Positions 45,720-54,377 are shown, counted from the stretch's first letter. The stretch is 64,000 bases of DNA from Mesoterricola sediminis (GCF_030295425.1 NZ_AP027081.1:1612001-1676000); one strand, 5' to 3'. Translations and numbers: made by a program. Notes: generated by a model from the letters alone, not told the origin.

Positions 45720-45810
45720 GGGTCAGCGGGTCTTTCGGCGGTTCGAACCAGGTCGGATTCCAGTCTACCCGCTTCGCGGCCCATTCCGGCAGGGGACCCC
45801 GCCTCCCGGA

Positions 45811-46458
45811 TCACAGGAGGGTCAGTTCGCCCCGGGCGGCGAGGCGCTGCCAGAGGCTGTCCTCCAGCACCTCGAAGGCCCCCTCGGGGCCGTCGGGGAA
45901 GAGGAGGCTCGCCCGGGAGACCCGCACGGGCACGCCCCGGTCCCGGAGGTCCCGCAGCGCGGCGAGGGCCTCGGGATCCTCCAGGAGCTGGGTGGCCTCC
46001 AGGGCGAGGCCGACCCAGGGGATGTCCGGCCCGGCCTCCCGGAGGAGGCCCAGCAGGAGGCGCCGGCCCAGGCCGCCCTGGGCGGACCCCAGGGCGGGCC
46101 GGGTCAGGAGGAGGGGGCGGGGCGCCGGGGCCGCGGGCCGGGCCTGGGGCACCGGGACGGGCGGCGCCGGGGCTGGCCGCGGCGCGGGCGGGCGCGCCGG
46201 GGCCGCCTCCGCCGGGGGCGGGGCGGGGGCCGGCGCCAGCCGGGGGGCGGTGTCGACGCGCCACCGGCCCTGCTCCCGCTGGACGGTGGTGATCCGGCCC
46301 GCGCGGTCCAGGAAGCGCTGGACGTTGTGGAGGAGCATCTCGTCGCCGTTCGTCAGGATCCGAAGGGGCAGGCCGGGGTGCGCCTCCAGCACCCGGGCGA
46401 TCTCCCGCAGGGCCTCGGAGACGGTGACTTCGACGAGCTCCAGCGTCAAGATGTCCAT
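45811..46458 (-). CDS. YedF-like two-domain protein (TusA-like and DsrE-like halves)
   Basis: A 215-residue protein. The N-terminal 70 residues (DILTLELVEVTVSEALREI..., GLPLRILTNGDEMLLHNVQRFL, TVQREQGRWRVD) resemble a TusA-type domain, but the catalytic Cys-Pro motif is absent. A long Ala/Pro linker (about 72-115) follows. The C-terminal 95 residues (LLLTRPALGSAQGGLGRRLLLGLLREAG, ALEATQLLEDPEALAALRDLRDRGVPVRVSR) resemble a DsrE-like half, again without cysteines. The order is that of YedF. Assignment is by pattern only. The gene is divergent from queG with 18 bases between start codons. Confidence 0.5.
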   Translation of the reverse strand: MDILTLELVEVTVSEALREIARVLEAHPGLPLRILTNGDEMLLHNVQRFLDRAGRITTVQREQGRWRVDTAPRLAPAPAPPPAEAAPARPPAPRPAPAPPVPVPQARPAAPAPRPLLLTRPALGSAQGGLGRRLLLGLLREAGPDIPWVGLALEATQLLEDPEALAALRDLRDRGVPVRVSRASLLFPDGPEGAFEVLEDSLWQRLAARGELTLL

Positions 46459-46476
46459 GCAAGGAGTCTAAGGCCT

Positions 46477-47406
46477 TTGGACGCGGAAACCCCGGAAAGC
46501 TTCAGGGAATGGCTGAGGGCGGAGGCCCTGGCCCGGGGCTTCGCCCGGGTGGGGTTCGCCGATTGCGCGCCCTTCGGCCGGGAAGGGCTGGACGCCTGGT
46601 TTGCCGAGGGCCGGGGCGAGCCCTTCCCCTGGCTGAAGGCCGAGGACCTGGCCGACCCCAGCCGCGTCCTGGAGGGGGCGCGCACGGCCCTCGTGGGATT
46701 CTTCCCCTACGCGCGGCCGGAGGCCGTGCCCGGGGCGGTCCCGGGGACCCTCAAGCTGAGCCGCTACCTCTGGGGGAAGGACTACCACATGATCCTGAAG
46801 CCCCGCCTCACCCGGCTCCTGGAGGCCGCCCAGGCCCGCCGTCCCGGCCTGAGGGGCCGGGTCTGCGTGGACACCGCCCCGGTCCTGGAACGCCAGCTGG
46901 CGGTCCGGGCCGGCCTGGGGTGGCAGGGCAAGCACACCCTCCTCATCGCGGGCAGGGACGGCTCCTGGGGCTTCCTGGGCGTGCTCCTCCTGGACGCGGA
47001 CCTGCCCCCGGACCGGCCCTTCCCGGGGGACCGCTGCGGGACCTGCACCCGGTGCATCGAGGCCTGCCCCACCGGGGCCATCGCCCCGTTCCGGATGGAC
47101 CCCCGGCTCTGCATGACCACGTACACCGTCGAGACCGAGGCGGAGCCTCCGGCCCCCGTCGCGCGGGCCCTGGCCGCCACGGGCTGGGCCGCGGGGTGCG
47201 ACATCTGCCAGGAGGCCTGCCCCTGGAACCGGGCGCCGGTCTGGGGCGATCCCGGCCTCTGGGGCGGGCCGAGCCCCCTCCACGGCCTGCCGGAGGCCGA
47301 GGCCTCCCTGGGGTGCGGCAGGTGGCAGTCCCTGACGCGGAGAACCGCTCTCAGGCGGGTCCGCCACCGGCACTGGCTGGCCACTGTGGCCCGGATCCGC
47401 GGCTGA
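46477..47406 (+). CDS. queG: Epoxyqueuosine reductase
   Basis: A 309-residue cobalamin-dependent [4Fe-4S] enzyme that converts epoxyqueuosine to queuosine in tRNA. The two ferredoxin-type clusters are CGTCTRCIEACPTGAI and CDICQEACPWN; the upstream blocks LSRYLWGKDYH, VDTAPVLERQLAVRAGLGWQGKHTLLI are characteristic. The TTG start at 46477 has AAGGAG 10 bases upstream. It is shorter than the E. coli enzyme (379 residues) and lacks the C-terminal HEAT-like repeats. Confidence 0.9.
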   Translation: MDAETPESFREWLRAEALARGFARVGFADCAPFGREGLDAWFAEGRGEPFPWLKAEDLADPSRVLEGARTALVGFFPYARPEAVPGAVPGTLKLSRYLWGKDYHMILKPRLTRLLEAAQARRPGLRGRVCVDTAPVLERQLAVRAGLGWQGKHTLLIAGRDGSWGFLGVLLLDADLPPDRPFPGDRCGTCTRCIEACPTGAIAPFRMDPRLCMTTYTVETEAEPPAPVARALAATGWAAGCDICQEACPWNRAPVWGDPGLWGGPSPLHGLPEAEASLGCGRWQSLTRRTALRRVRHRHWLATVARIRG

Positions 47407-47440
47407 CCCCTTTTACTGGTTTAACAGCGGGGCTTTTTTC
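47407..47440 (+). terminator. Candidate intrinsic terminator after queG
   Basis: CCCC and CTG arms pair with CAG and GGGG around a GTTTAA loop, followed by CTTTTTTC at 47433-47440. The stem has an internal bulge (TTTTA/C), but the run of six T makes intrinsic termination plausible. Confidence 0.5.
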
Positions 47441-47481
47441 TATAACGTTTCACGAGGGGAGACCCGCCGGAGACGACCTAG

Positions 47482-49374
47482 ATGGCGATCAAGAATTTCA
47501 CGGTCCAGGACGCGATGGCGATCTATGGCGTCAAGGAATGGGGCTATGGATTCTTCAGCGTGAACAGCAAGGGCCATCTCGAGGTTCATCCCACCCGGGA
47601 CGAGAACCTGTCCTGCGACGTGCACGAGATCGTCCAGCATCTCCGCAAGAAGGGCGTCCACACGCCCCTGATCCTCCGCTTCCCCCAGATCCTCGCCGCC
47701 CGCGTCACCGAGATCAACGAGGCCTTCCACAAGGCCATGCGCGAGTACGACTACGCCGGCACCTACCAGGGCGTCTACCCGGTCAAGACCAACCAGATGA
47801 AGGAGGTGGTCGACCAGGTGGTGAAGGCGGGCTACAAGTACCGCTACGGCCTGGAGGCGGGCTCCAAGCCCGAGCTCATGATCGCCCTGAGCATGAACCT
47901 GCACCCCGACGCGCTGGTGACCTGCAACGGGTACAAGGACGAGACCTTCATCCGCATGGCCCTCCTGGCGAAGAAGGCCGGCCGCAACGTCCTCATCACC
48001 GTCGAGAAGATGACCGAGCTCCCGATGATCCTCAAGGTCGCCAAGGAGCTGAAGGTCGAGCCCATGCTCGGGCTGCGGTTCAAGCTCAACGCCATGGGCA
48101 GCGGCAAGTGGGAGAGCTCCGCGGGCGACCACGCCAAGTTCGGCCTGAACACGCAGGAGCTGCTCGAGGCCGTGGAGACCCTCGAACGGCGGGGCCTCCT
48201 CGAGAGCATCGTGGAGCTGCACTTCCACATCGGCAGCCAGATCACCGACATCCGCAAGGTCAAGGTGGCCATGAAGGAGGCCACCCGCATGTACGCCAAG
48301 CTCTACAAGCGCGGCGTCCCGCTCAAGTACCTGAACGTCGGCGGCGGCCTCGGCGTGGACTACGACGGCAGCCGGACCACGTTCAGCTCCTCCATGAACT
48401 ACACGGTGGAGGAGTACGCCTCCGACGTGGTGTACACCACCCAGGACGTGTGCGCGCAGGAGCAGGTTCCCGTCCCGAACCTCCTGTCCGAGTCCGGACG
48501 GGCGGTGTCGGCGTTCCACGAGATCGTCGTCGTGGACGTCATCGGCCTCATCGACACCACGCACACCAAGTACCGGGTGGAGCTCACGGGGAACGAGCCC
48601 CAGGTCCTCAAGGAGCTCGCCTACACCCGCGACAACCTCTCCGTGAAGAACTTCGCGGAGATGTACCACGACGCCATCACCCAGAAGGACGAGCTCATCA
48701 CCCTCTTCAACCTCGGCTACCTGAGCCTGGACGACCGGGCCAAGGGCGAGATCCTCTTCTGGGAAGTCTGCCGCAAGCTGAGCCGGATCTTCAGCTACAA
48801 GAGCCTGAAGTACATCCCCGAGGAGTTCCAGGACCTGAGCAAGTCCCTGGCCGACAAGCTCATCGCCAACTTCAGCCTCTTCCAGTCCATGCCCGACCAC
48901 TGGGCCATCGACCAGCTGTTCCCCGTGATGCCCATCCATCGCCTCAAGGAGCGGCCCGCCATCTCGGCCACCCTCTGCGACATCACCTGCGACAGCGACG
49001 GCAAGATGGAGAAGTTCATCGACCTCAAGGACGTGCGGGACGAGATCCCCCTCCACGAGCCCCGGAGCGGCGAGCCCTACTACCTGGCCTTCTTCCTCAC
49101 CGGGGCCTACCAGGACATCCTGGGCATGCGCCACAACCTCTTCGGCTCGCCCACCGAGGCCCACGTGGTCGTGAACGAGGACGAGGACTTCAAGATCCAG
49201 CAGATCATCCCCGGCGAGACGATGGACAACGTGCTCCGCAGCGTGCACTACGATCCCGACGAGCTGGTGGAGGGCCCCACCCGCCGGCGCCAGGGCAAGA
49301 CCGACGCCAGCGAGGCCCTCAAGGCCCTCCTCACCCAGCAGCGGAGCCTCACGACCTATCTCGAGATGCCCTGA
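47482..49374 (+). CDS. speA: Biosynthetic arginine decarboxylase
   Basis: A 630-residue PLP enzyme converting arginine to agmatine for polyamine synthesis. The PLP lysine is in GVYPVKTNQMKEVV near residue 98; other marks are LNVGGGLGVDYDGS near 285, SESGRAVSAFHEIVV and the C-terminal region with CDITCDSDGKMEKFIDL. Length is normal for the family. ATG 47482 has GGAG upstream. No other polyamine gene is in the window. Confidence 0.95.
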   Translation: MAIKNFTVQDAMAIYGVKEWGYGFFSVNSKGHLEVHPTRDENLSCDVHEIVQHLRKKGVHTPLILRFPQILAARVTEINEAFHKAMREYDYAGTYQGVYPVKTNQMKEVVDQVVKAGYKYRYGLEAGSKPELMIALSMNLHPDALVTCNGYKDETFIRMALLAKKAGRNVLITVEKMTELPMILKVAKELKVEPMLGLRFKLNAMGSGKWESSAGDHAKFGLNTQELLEAVETLERRGLLESIVELHFHIGSQITDIRKVKVAMKEATRMYAKLYKRGVPLKYLNVGGGLGVDYDGSRTTFSSSMNYTVEEYASDVVYTTQDVCAQEQVPVPNLLSESGRAVSAFHEIVVVDVIGLIDTTHTKYRVELTGNEPQVLKELAYTRDNLSVKNFAEMYHDAITQKDELITLFNLGYLSLDDRAKGEILFWEVCRKLSRIFSYKSLKYIPEEFQDLSKSLADKLIANFSLFQSMPDHWAIDQLFPVMPIHRLKERPAISATLCDITCDSDGKMEKFIDLKDVRDEIPLHEPRSGEPYYLAFFLTGAYQDILGMRHNLFGSPTEAHVVVNEDEDFKIQQIIPGETMDNVLRSVHYDPDELVEGPTRRRQGKTDASEALKALLTQQRSLTTYLEMP

Positions 49375-49388
49375 GCCGGGAGGCGGCC

Positions 49389-50453
49389 TCAGGCCGGGAA
49401 CATCACCTTCACCCGTTCGATCTGCGCCTGCATCTCGCGCCAGTGGAGTCGCGCGCCGCGGCGGGCGAGTCGGAGGGCGCCGAGGCTCTGGCGGGTCTCC
49501 GCCAGGCGGGTGCCGTCCTCCGGGTCCAGGGCCAGGCGGTGGAGCCCCGCCGCGAGCCGGAGGAGGTGCAGGTCCGCGTGCCCGGGATCGTCGGGGATCA
49601 CCGGCTCGTGCTGGCGCCGGCAGACCTCCTTGAGGTGGGCGGGGAGGCCCCAGAGGTCGTGGAGCACGATCCCGATCTCCACGTGGACGCGCTCCAGGAC
49701 CTCGTCCACCACCGGCCCGGGCGGGACCTCGGGGAGGGCGCCGGAGATGGCCAGGTTGGCCAGGGACCTGAGGGCGAGGGATTTGCCGATGGCGTGGAAC
49801 ATGCCGGCCAGGAAGGCCCGGTCGGCCCGGCCCGCGTCCAGCTCGAAGGCGTACTGGCTCGCCGAGAAGGCGACGGCCATGGTGTCGAGGAAAAGGTCGT
49901 GCCACCGGCCCGGGAACACCTCGTACTCCACCCGGAGGGACACATCGAAGAGGGTGCGCCCGGCGACGCCGGCGGCGATCTCGCCGACGCCCCGCAGGCC
50001 GATCCGCATGACGGCCATGCGCAGGTCGGTCGCGTCTCCGCCCCGGTTGTAGAGGGCGGAATTGGCCACCCGGAGCACGTTCAGGGACACGGCGGGGTCG
50101 GTGCCGATCGCCTTGATGAGGCGGGCCAGGTCCACCTCGGGGTCGTTCAGGAGGTCCATGATCTGGACGGCGAGGGCGGGGTAGGCCGTGGGGGCGGGCT
50201 TGTTGCGGCTGAAGTGGTCCAGCACCTGGGCCGCGAGGGCGGCGGCGGCGGCCTCCTCGGCCCCGGACCAGGGGCGGGGGCGCGGCTCCGCCGCGCCGCT
50301 CAGGAGGGCCCAGGGGCCGTCGAAGGGATCGGGTTCGGGGGCCGGCTGCTCGGGCGCAGGCGCGGGCGGCACGGCGGGCGAGGCCATGCCCGGCGGCTCA
50401 GGCGGTTCGGGCCGGGCCTTGGCGTGGAACAGGCGCTTGAAGAGGGGCAGCAC
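49389..50453 (-). CDS. HDOD-domain signalling protein
   Basis: A 354-residue protein. An Ala/Pro-rich N-terminus (about 1-65) precedes an HDOD domain (about 85-290): IMDLLNDPEVDLARLIKAIGTDPAVSLNVLRVANSALYNRG with the shortened core NVLRVANSALY, AVMRIGLRGVGEIAA and the HD-like AFLAGMFHAIGKSLAL. HDOD proteins lack phosphodiesterase activity and are usually regulators of motility or c-di-GMP responses. Start is GTG 50451-50453 with GGAG just upstream; other starts are possible. A GGDEF protein is encoded divergently next to it, separated by 88 bases. Confidence 0.75.
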   Translation of the reverse strand: MLPLFKRLFHAKARPEPPEPPGMASPAVPPAPAPEQPAPEPDPFDGPWALLSGAAEPRPRPWSGAEEAAAAALAAQVLDHFSRNKPAPTAYPALAVQIMDLLNDPEVDLARLIKAIGTDPAVSLNVLRVANSALYNRGGDATDLRMAVMRIGLRGVGEIAAGVAGRTLFDVSLRVEYEVFPGRWHDLFLDTMAVAFSASQYAFELDAGRADRAFLAGMFHAIGKSLALRSLANLAISGALPEVPPGPVVDEVLERVHVEIGIVLHDLWGLPAHLKEVCRRQHEPVIPDDPGHADLHLLRLAAGLHRLALDPEDGTRLAETRQSLGALRLARRGARLHWREMQAQIERVKVMFPA

Positions 50454-50541
50454 GGCTCCATGGTAGCGGGGGCGGCCCAGGTGTCCAGCGCGCAACGGGC
50501 CGCCGCTCGGCAGATCCCGCCGCCATGCTAGATTCGGCCGC

Positions 50542-51639
50542 ATGTTCACGCCCCTTCGCGACCTGGCCGCCCTGGCCCGCCCCGATCCGGCGGGGCAGGA
50601 TCTCAAGCTGGAGGTCCACCGGGAGTTCAGCGCCGCCATGAGCGTGGTCTGCGGGCTCACGGCGGCGGGGCTCTGGCTCTGGGACTGGACCATCGACCCG
50701 GCCTCGGCGCCGCGCACCGCCGCCTTCCGGGGGGGCATCCTGGCCCTCTACCTCGCCAACGCGCTGGTGCTGGTCCTGGGCCGGCGGCGGCGGCCCCTGG
50801 TGGCCTTCGGCGTGGCGCAGGCGCTGGCGGGGGAGGCGCTCTTCGTGCTGCTCCTGGACCGGCTCCGCGGGGGCATGGGGCAGGCGCCGGGCGGGTTCAT
50901 GTACTTCTTCATGGTGCCCCTCGTGCTCTTCCAGGGCTTCCCCCTGGCCGCGGGCCTCCTGTACGCGGTCCTGGCCGCCCTCCTCCCCCACGCGATGGCC
51001 CTGGCCGGCGCGGCGCCGGGGTTCCCCCACGGGGCGTACGCCGTCCTCATCTGGCCGGCCTTCCTCGTCACCTCCGTGGCCCAGGCCGCCTTCGCCCTGG
51101 GGTGGCAGCGCCGCCAGGAGACGGAGCGGGACCTGGAGCGCGCCGGCAACACCGACAGCCTGACCGGGGTGGGGAACCGCCGCCACTTCGCGCGGGTCCT
51201 GGCCCGGGAGATGGGCCGGAGCCGCCGCTTCCGGCATCCCCTCTCCCTGCTCCTGCTGGACATCGACCACTTCAAGCGCGTGAACGACACCTGCGGGCAC
51301 CTGGCGGGGGATCGCGTCATCCGGCGGGTGGCCGAGGCCTGCCGCGAGGGCAGCCGCGAATCGGACAGCGTCGCCCGGTGGGGCGGGGAGGAGTTCGCCG
51401 TGCTCCTGCCGGAATCCGACGCGGACGGGGCCTGGGCGCGGGCCGAGCGCATCCGGGAGGCGGTGGAGGCCCTGGCGGTGGACGTGGGGCCGGGACCCCC
51501 CGTGCGGTGCACCGTCAGTGTCGGGGTGGCGGCGATGCGGGACGGGGAGGACGGCGACGCGTTCGTGCGCCGGGCGGACGAAGCCCTCTACCGGGCCAAG
51601 GCCGCGGGCCGGAACCAGGTGGGCCGGGCGCCGGATTGA
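50542..51639 (+). CDS. Membrane diguanylate cyclase (GGDEF)
   Basis: A 365-residue protein with about five N-terminal membrane helices (about 33-190) and a C-terminal GGDEF domain (about 200-365) that makes c-di-GMP. The active site is RWGGEEFAVLLPES, and the inhibitory I-site RxxD (RESD) stands five residues before it, so product inhibition is expected. DSLTGVGNRRHF and LLLDIDHFKRVNDTCGHLAGD are intact. Head-to-head with the HDOD gene, which suggests a linked c-di-GMP response. Confidence 0.92.
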   Translation: MFTPLRDLAALARPDPAGQDLKLEVHREFSAAMSVVCGLTAAGLWLWDWTIDPASAPRTAAFRGGILALYLANALVLVLGRRRRPLVAFGVAQALAGEALFVLLLDRLRGGMGQAPGGFMYFFMVPLVLFQGFPLAAGLLYAVLAALLPHAMALAGAAPGFPHGAYAVLIWPAFLVTSVAQAAFALGWQRRQETERDLERAGNTDSLTGVGNRRHFARVLAREMGRSRRFRHPLSLLLLDIDHFKRVNDTCGHLAGDRVIRRVAEACREGSRESDSVARWGGEEFAVLLPESDADGAWARAERIREAVEALAVDVGPGPPVRCTVSVGVAAMRDGEDGDAFVRRADEALYRAKAAGRNQVGRAPD

Positions 51640-51648
51640 CCGGATCCC

Positions 51649-52074
51649 TCAGTCCCAGTCCTTGCGGCTGCGCGCCTTCTTGACGGCGCCATCCCGCTTC
51701 TTGCCGTCGACCCGGCGCGCCTTGCTGGACCGGGTGGGACGGGTCGCCCGGCGGGGCACCGGCGCTCGCAGGGCCGCCTCGATGGCGTGGGCGACCTTGG
51801 TCCGGGCGTCCTCCAGGTTGGTGATCTGGTCCCGGGTGCGGGAACTGGTGACGATCCACCGCCCGTCCGCATCGGTCTGGTTGGCCACCTTGGCCTTCAG
51901 GCGCTCAAGCGACCCGGCATCCAGGCCTTCGATGAGGTCCAGGTCCACCCGGAGTTCGACCTTGGAGGCCACCTTGTTGACGTTCTGGCCGCCGGGCCCT
52001 CCGGCCCTCACCGCCTTGACCTGGAAGGCCTGGGCGGGGACCGTCACCGCGGCGGTGACCTGCAGGGCGTCCAT
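51649..52074 (-). CDS. arfB: Peptidyl-tRNA hydrolase ArfB (ribosome rescue)
   Basis: A 141-residue class-I-release-factor-like protein that frees stalled ribosomes. It has the RAGGPGGQNVNKVASKVELR block with the catalytic GGQ near residue 27 and a basic C-terminal tail (about 110-141, KARRVDGKKRDGAVKKARSRKDW) that threads into the empty mRNA channel. Its start ATG overlaps the stop of the STAS gene (ATGA), so the two are co-translated. Confidence 0.92.
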   Translation of the reverse strand: MDALQVTAAVTVPAQAFQVKAVRAGGPGGQNVNKVASKVELRVDLDLIEGLDAGSLERLKAKVANQTDADGRWIVTSSRTRDQITNLEDARTKVAHAIEAALRAPVPRRATRPTRSSKARRVDGKKRDGAVKKARSRKDWD

Positions 52075-52382
52075 CAGGAGGTGATCTTGAACAGGCGCTC
52101 GAAGCGGACCACTTCCAGGAGGTTCATCACAGGGGCGGAGGGGCGCCGGAGTTCGACGGAGACCTGCCGGGCCTCGGCGGCCTCGCGCAGGAGCAGGATC
52201 ATGCCCAGGGAACTGGCGTCCAGGTAGGTCACCTTCTCCATGTCGAGGACGATGCGCTCCAGGCCGGGGGTCTCCAGGGCGTTGCGGGTGCTGGCCTTGA
52301 ACGCGGCATGGGCCTCGAAGGTGAACCGCCCGTCGAGACCGATCGTCGCCGTGCGGTCCTCGTTGCGGCTCGTCAAGTTCAT
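52074..52382 (-). CDS. STAS-domain anti-sigma factor antagonist-like protein, copy 1
   Basis: A 102-residue single STAS domain. The conserved segment IVLDMEKVTYLDASSLGMILLLREAAE contains the Ser that is phosphorylated in SpoIIAA-like proteins (DASSLG). It ends LLEVVRFERLFKIT. No anti-sigma factor is seen nearby. A paralogue follows at 52433. Confidence 0.87.
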   Translation of the reverse strand: MNLTSRNEDRTATIGLDGRFTFEAHAAFKASTRNALETPGLERIVLDMEKVTYLDASSLGMILLLREAAEARQVSVELRRPSAPVMNLLEVVRFERLFKITS

Positions 52383-52432
52383 GCTGCCTCCCTGCGGGGT
52401 CCACCCAGATTACCCGGGCCGGGGGCGCTTTG

Positions 52433-52762
52433 CTATTTGACGATGCGGAACAGGCGCTGGAAGTGGACGGATTCCAGGAGCACCGAGGCGCAGGGGGCGA
52501 GCGCGGAGATCTCCAGTTCCCGGCCCCGGGCCTCGGCTTTTTCCCTCAGGACCAGCAGCATGCCCAGGGAACTGGCGTCCATGTGCGAAACGCCGCCCAG
52601 GTCCAGGTGGATGACCGCGACCCCGGGATCCTCCAGGAGCGGCTCGGTGGCCTTCCGGAAGGCGCCGAGGGCGCCGAAGGTGAGGCGCCCGGCGAAGGCC
52701 ACGCGGGCGACCCCGTCCACCCTCTCGACCCGTGCCTCCATCCGCGCCTCCGGACCCATCAT
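52433..52762 (-). CDS. STAS-domain protein, copy 2
   Basis: A 109-residue STAS domain paralogous to the gene beside it, with VIHLDLGGVSHMDASSLGMLLVLREKAEARG and the end LLESVHFQRLFRIV. The Ser of DASSLG is intact. 50 bases separate it from the next STAS gene; the two are probably transcribed together. The partner kinase is not in the window. Confidence 0.87.
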   Translation of the reverse strand: MMGPEARMEARVERVDGVARVAFAGRLTFGALGAFRKATEPLLEDPGVAVIHLDLGGVSHMDASSLGMLLVLREKAEARGRELEISALAPCASVLLESVHFQRLFRIVK

Positions 52763-52800
52763 AGCTGGCGCGGCCGCGGCAACCGCATCAGAATGGGCCC

Positions 52801-53124
52801 ATGACGCTCGGGTCCCCCTTCCGCCATGGCCAGCTCGTGGTCCTCGTCCTGAGGGACCCCCGCGAGCGCGTCTGGGGGCGGCTCCTCGGCCTCGATCCCG
52901 CGGGGGTGACGGTGCGCGGCGTGGACCTGCGCGCGTGGGAGGACGTCCTGGCCCTGGTGCGCCGGGGAGAGGGGGACCAGGTGGCGCTCGCCACGCGCTT
53001 CCTCCCCATGCACCGGCTCGAGTCCTTCTACGTGGACGAGGCGAGCTCCGGGGTCCCCAGCCTCGGCGACGACTTCGCCCAGCGGGCCGGGGTCGACCCG
53101 GAGGCCTTCCTCCAGGATCCCTGA
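52801..53124 (+). CDS. Conserved hypothetical protein
   Basis: A 107-residue soluble protein, unrecognised. It starts GSPFRHGQLVVLVLRDPRERVWGRLLGLDPAGVTVRGVDLRAWEDVL and contains a small Sm/SH3-like beta pattern (QLVVLVLRDP, VWGRLLGLDPAGVTVRGVDL), with an alpha-helical acidic tail. A Gly-rich first strand plus a mid GVTVRGVDL motif recalls Hfq-like or 'Sm-like' folds, but I cannot support a function. Confidence 0.6.
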   Translation: MTLGSPFRHGQLVVLVLRDPRERVWGRLLGLDPAGVTVRGVDLRAWEDVLALVRRGEGDQVALATRFLPMHRLESFYVDEASSGVPSLGDDFAQRAGVDPEAFLQDP

Positions 53125-53149
53125 GCCCGCCGGGCGACGACCTTCCGGA

Positions 53150-53551
53150 CTACTTGGCGGCCCGGGCCACCTGGCGCTCCCCGCGCCGCTCCTGGCGGGT
53201 GCCGCGGCGCTCGCGGGCCTTGCCCTGGGCGACCTCGGCCTTGCCCACCGCCTCCTTGCGTTCGGCCTTGGCCTCGAGGGCCGCGGCCTTGGCGGGGTGG
53301 CCCACGTTCTCCTGGTGCTCGGCGCGGGCGTCGAGGCGCGCCGCGCGGGCCTCCTTGGCCTTGCCGCGGGCGACTTCGCGGGCCCCGGCTTCCTGCTTGC
53401 GCTCGCCGCGGCGGATGTTGCGCTCCCCGCGCTGTTCGAGGTTCTTGGCGGCCGGAGCCGGAGCCGGGGCCGGGGCCGGGGCCTGGGCGGAGAGGGCGGC
53501 GGCGACGAGGCCGGTGGCGGCGATGGTGAGGAGGGTCCTGAGGGGGGTCAT
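53150..53551 (-). CDS. Secreted low-complexity Arg/Ala/Glu-rich protein
   Basis: A 133-residue protein with a signal peptide (TLLTIAATGLVAAALSAQA) and a short Ala-Pro repeat (APAPAPAPAP). The rest is made of charged repeats such as RGERNIRRGERKQEAGAREVARGKAKEAR and RRGTRQERRGERQVAR, likely a helical or disordered highly basic segment. The ATG was placed at 53549-53551, where CCAGGAGACC provides a ribosome-binding site. The function is unknown; it could bind nucleic acid or polyanions. Confidence 0.6.
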   Translation of the reverse strand: MTPLRTLLTIAATGLVAAALSAQAPAPAPAPAPAAKNLEQRGERNIRRGERKQEAGAREVARGKAKEARAARLDARAEHQENVGHPAKAAALEAKAERKEAVGKAEVAQGKARERRGTRQERRGERQVARAAK

Positions 53552-53724
53552 GGGGTCTCCTGGTGGCGGGCTGTGGGTGCCCGGAAAGGGATCAGCAGGA
53601 TGGATGCCAAAGCGGATCCGGGCGGTTTTCCTGGCCATTGGACGGGTCCGGCGCCCCGGAGGTTGAGCCGGGCGTGGCGTTCCTCCACAGGACGATGCGG
53701 AATGCCCCGGAGGGGTGTGGGAAG

Positions 53725-54318
53725 ATGGAGGCCATGGAACGGATCGCGCTCTTCATTTCCGGAACGGGGGGCAACGCCCTGAACCTCCTGCGGGCCTGCG
53801 GCGAGGGCCGCGTGCCGGCCCTGCCCGTCGTCGGCGTCTCCTCCAGCGCCCGCGCCGCGGGCGTGGAGCGCCTCCGGGCCGAGGGCCTCCCGGTGGAGGT
53901 GGTCCTCCGGTCCGCGCACCCCGACGACCTCGCCTTCTCCGAGGCCTGCTATGCCGCGGCCGAGGCCGCCGGGGCCGGCCTCATCTGCCTCTGCGGCTGG
54001 CTCAAGCGCCTCGAGGTGCCGCCCCGCTGGGAGGGCCGGATCCTCAACATCCACCCCGGCCTCCTGCCGGAATTCGGCGGCCCGGGCATGTACGGCATGC
54101 ACGTGCACCGGGCCGTGCTGGAGGCCGGCGCCCGCGAGTCCGGCTGCACCGTGCACGAGGTGGACAATGTGTACGACCATGGCCGGATCGTGGACCAGGC
54201 CCGGGTCCCGGTCCTGCCCGGGGACACGCCGGAGGACCTGCAGAAGCGGGTCTACGCGCAGGAGATGGCGCTCTACCCCCGGGCCCTCGCCGCCCACCTC
54301 GCCGCGCGCGGCCGCTGA
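53725..54318 (+). CDS. purN: Phosphoribosylglycinamide formyltransferase
   Basis: A 197-residue enzyme transferring formyl from 10-formyl-THF to GAR in purine synthesis. It has the N-terminal IALFISGTGGNALNLL, the folate and catalytic region LCGWLKRL ... ILNIHPGLLPEFGGPGMYG with the essential His, and HEVDNVYDHGRIVDQARVPV. ATG 53725 is used; ATG 53734 is a possible start. The family consensus SGxGSN reads SGTGGN here. It is followed by an oxidoreductase gene. Confidence 0.9.
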   Translation: MEAMERIALFISGTGGNALNLLRACGEGRVPALPVVGVSSSARAAGVERLRAEGLPVEVVLRSAHPDDLAFSEACYAAAEAAGAGLICLCGWLKRLEVPPRWEGRILNIHPGLLPEFGGPGMYGMHVHRAVLEAGARESGCTVHEVDNVYDHGRIVDQARVPVLPGDTPEDLQKRVYAQEMALYPRALAAHLAARGR

Positions 54319-54377
54319 GGGCTTGGGCCTTCCCCAAAGGTGCTAGGCTGGACCGGACAAGACGTCAAGGAGGAACC

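Noticed and set aside
45740-45749. GGTTCGAACC, resembling a tRNA T-loop
   Set aside because: No acceptor stem, D-arm or anticodon arm can be folded around it, and it overlaps the upstream region of pgsA.
46509-50531. A very long open frame (about 1340 codons) on the + strand across queG, speA and the HDOD gene
   Set aside because: It is a frame-shifted shadow of queG and speA and runs antisense to the HDOD gene, with Arg/Gly/Pro/His-rich low-complexity content and no domain. High G+C makes long false frames common.
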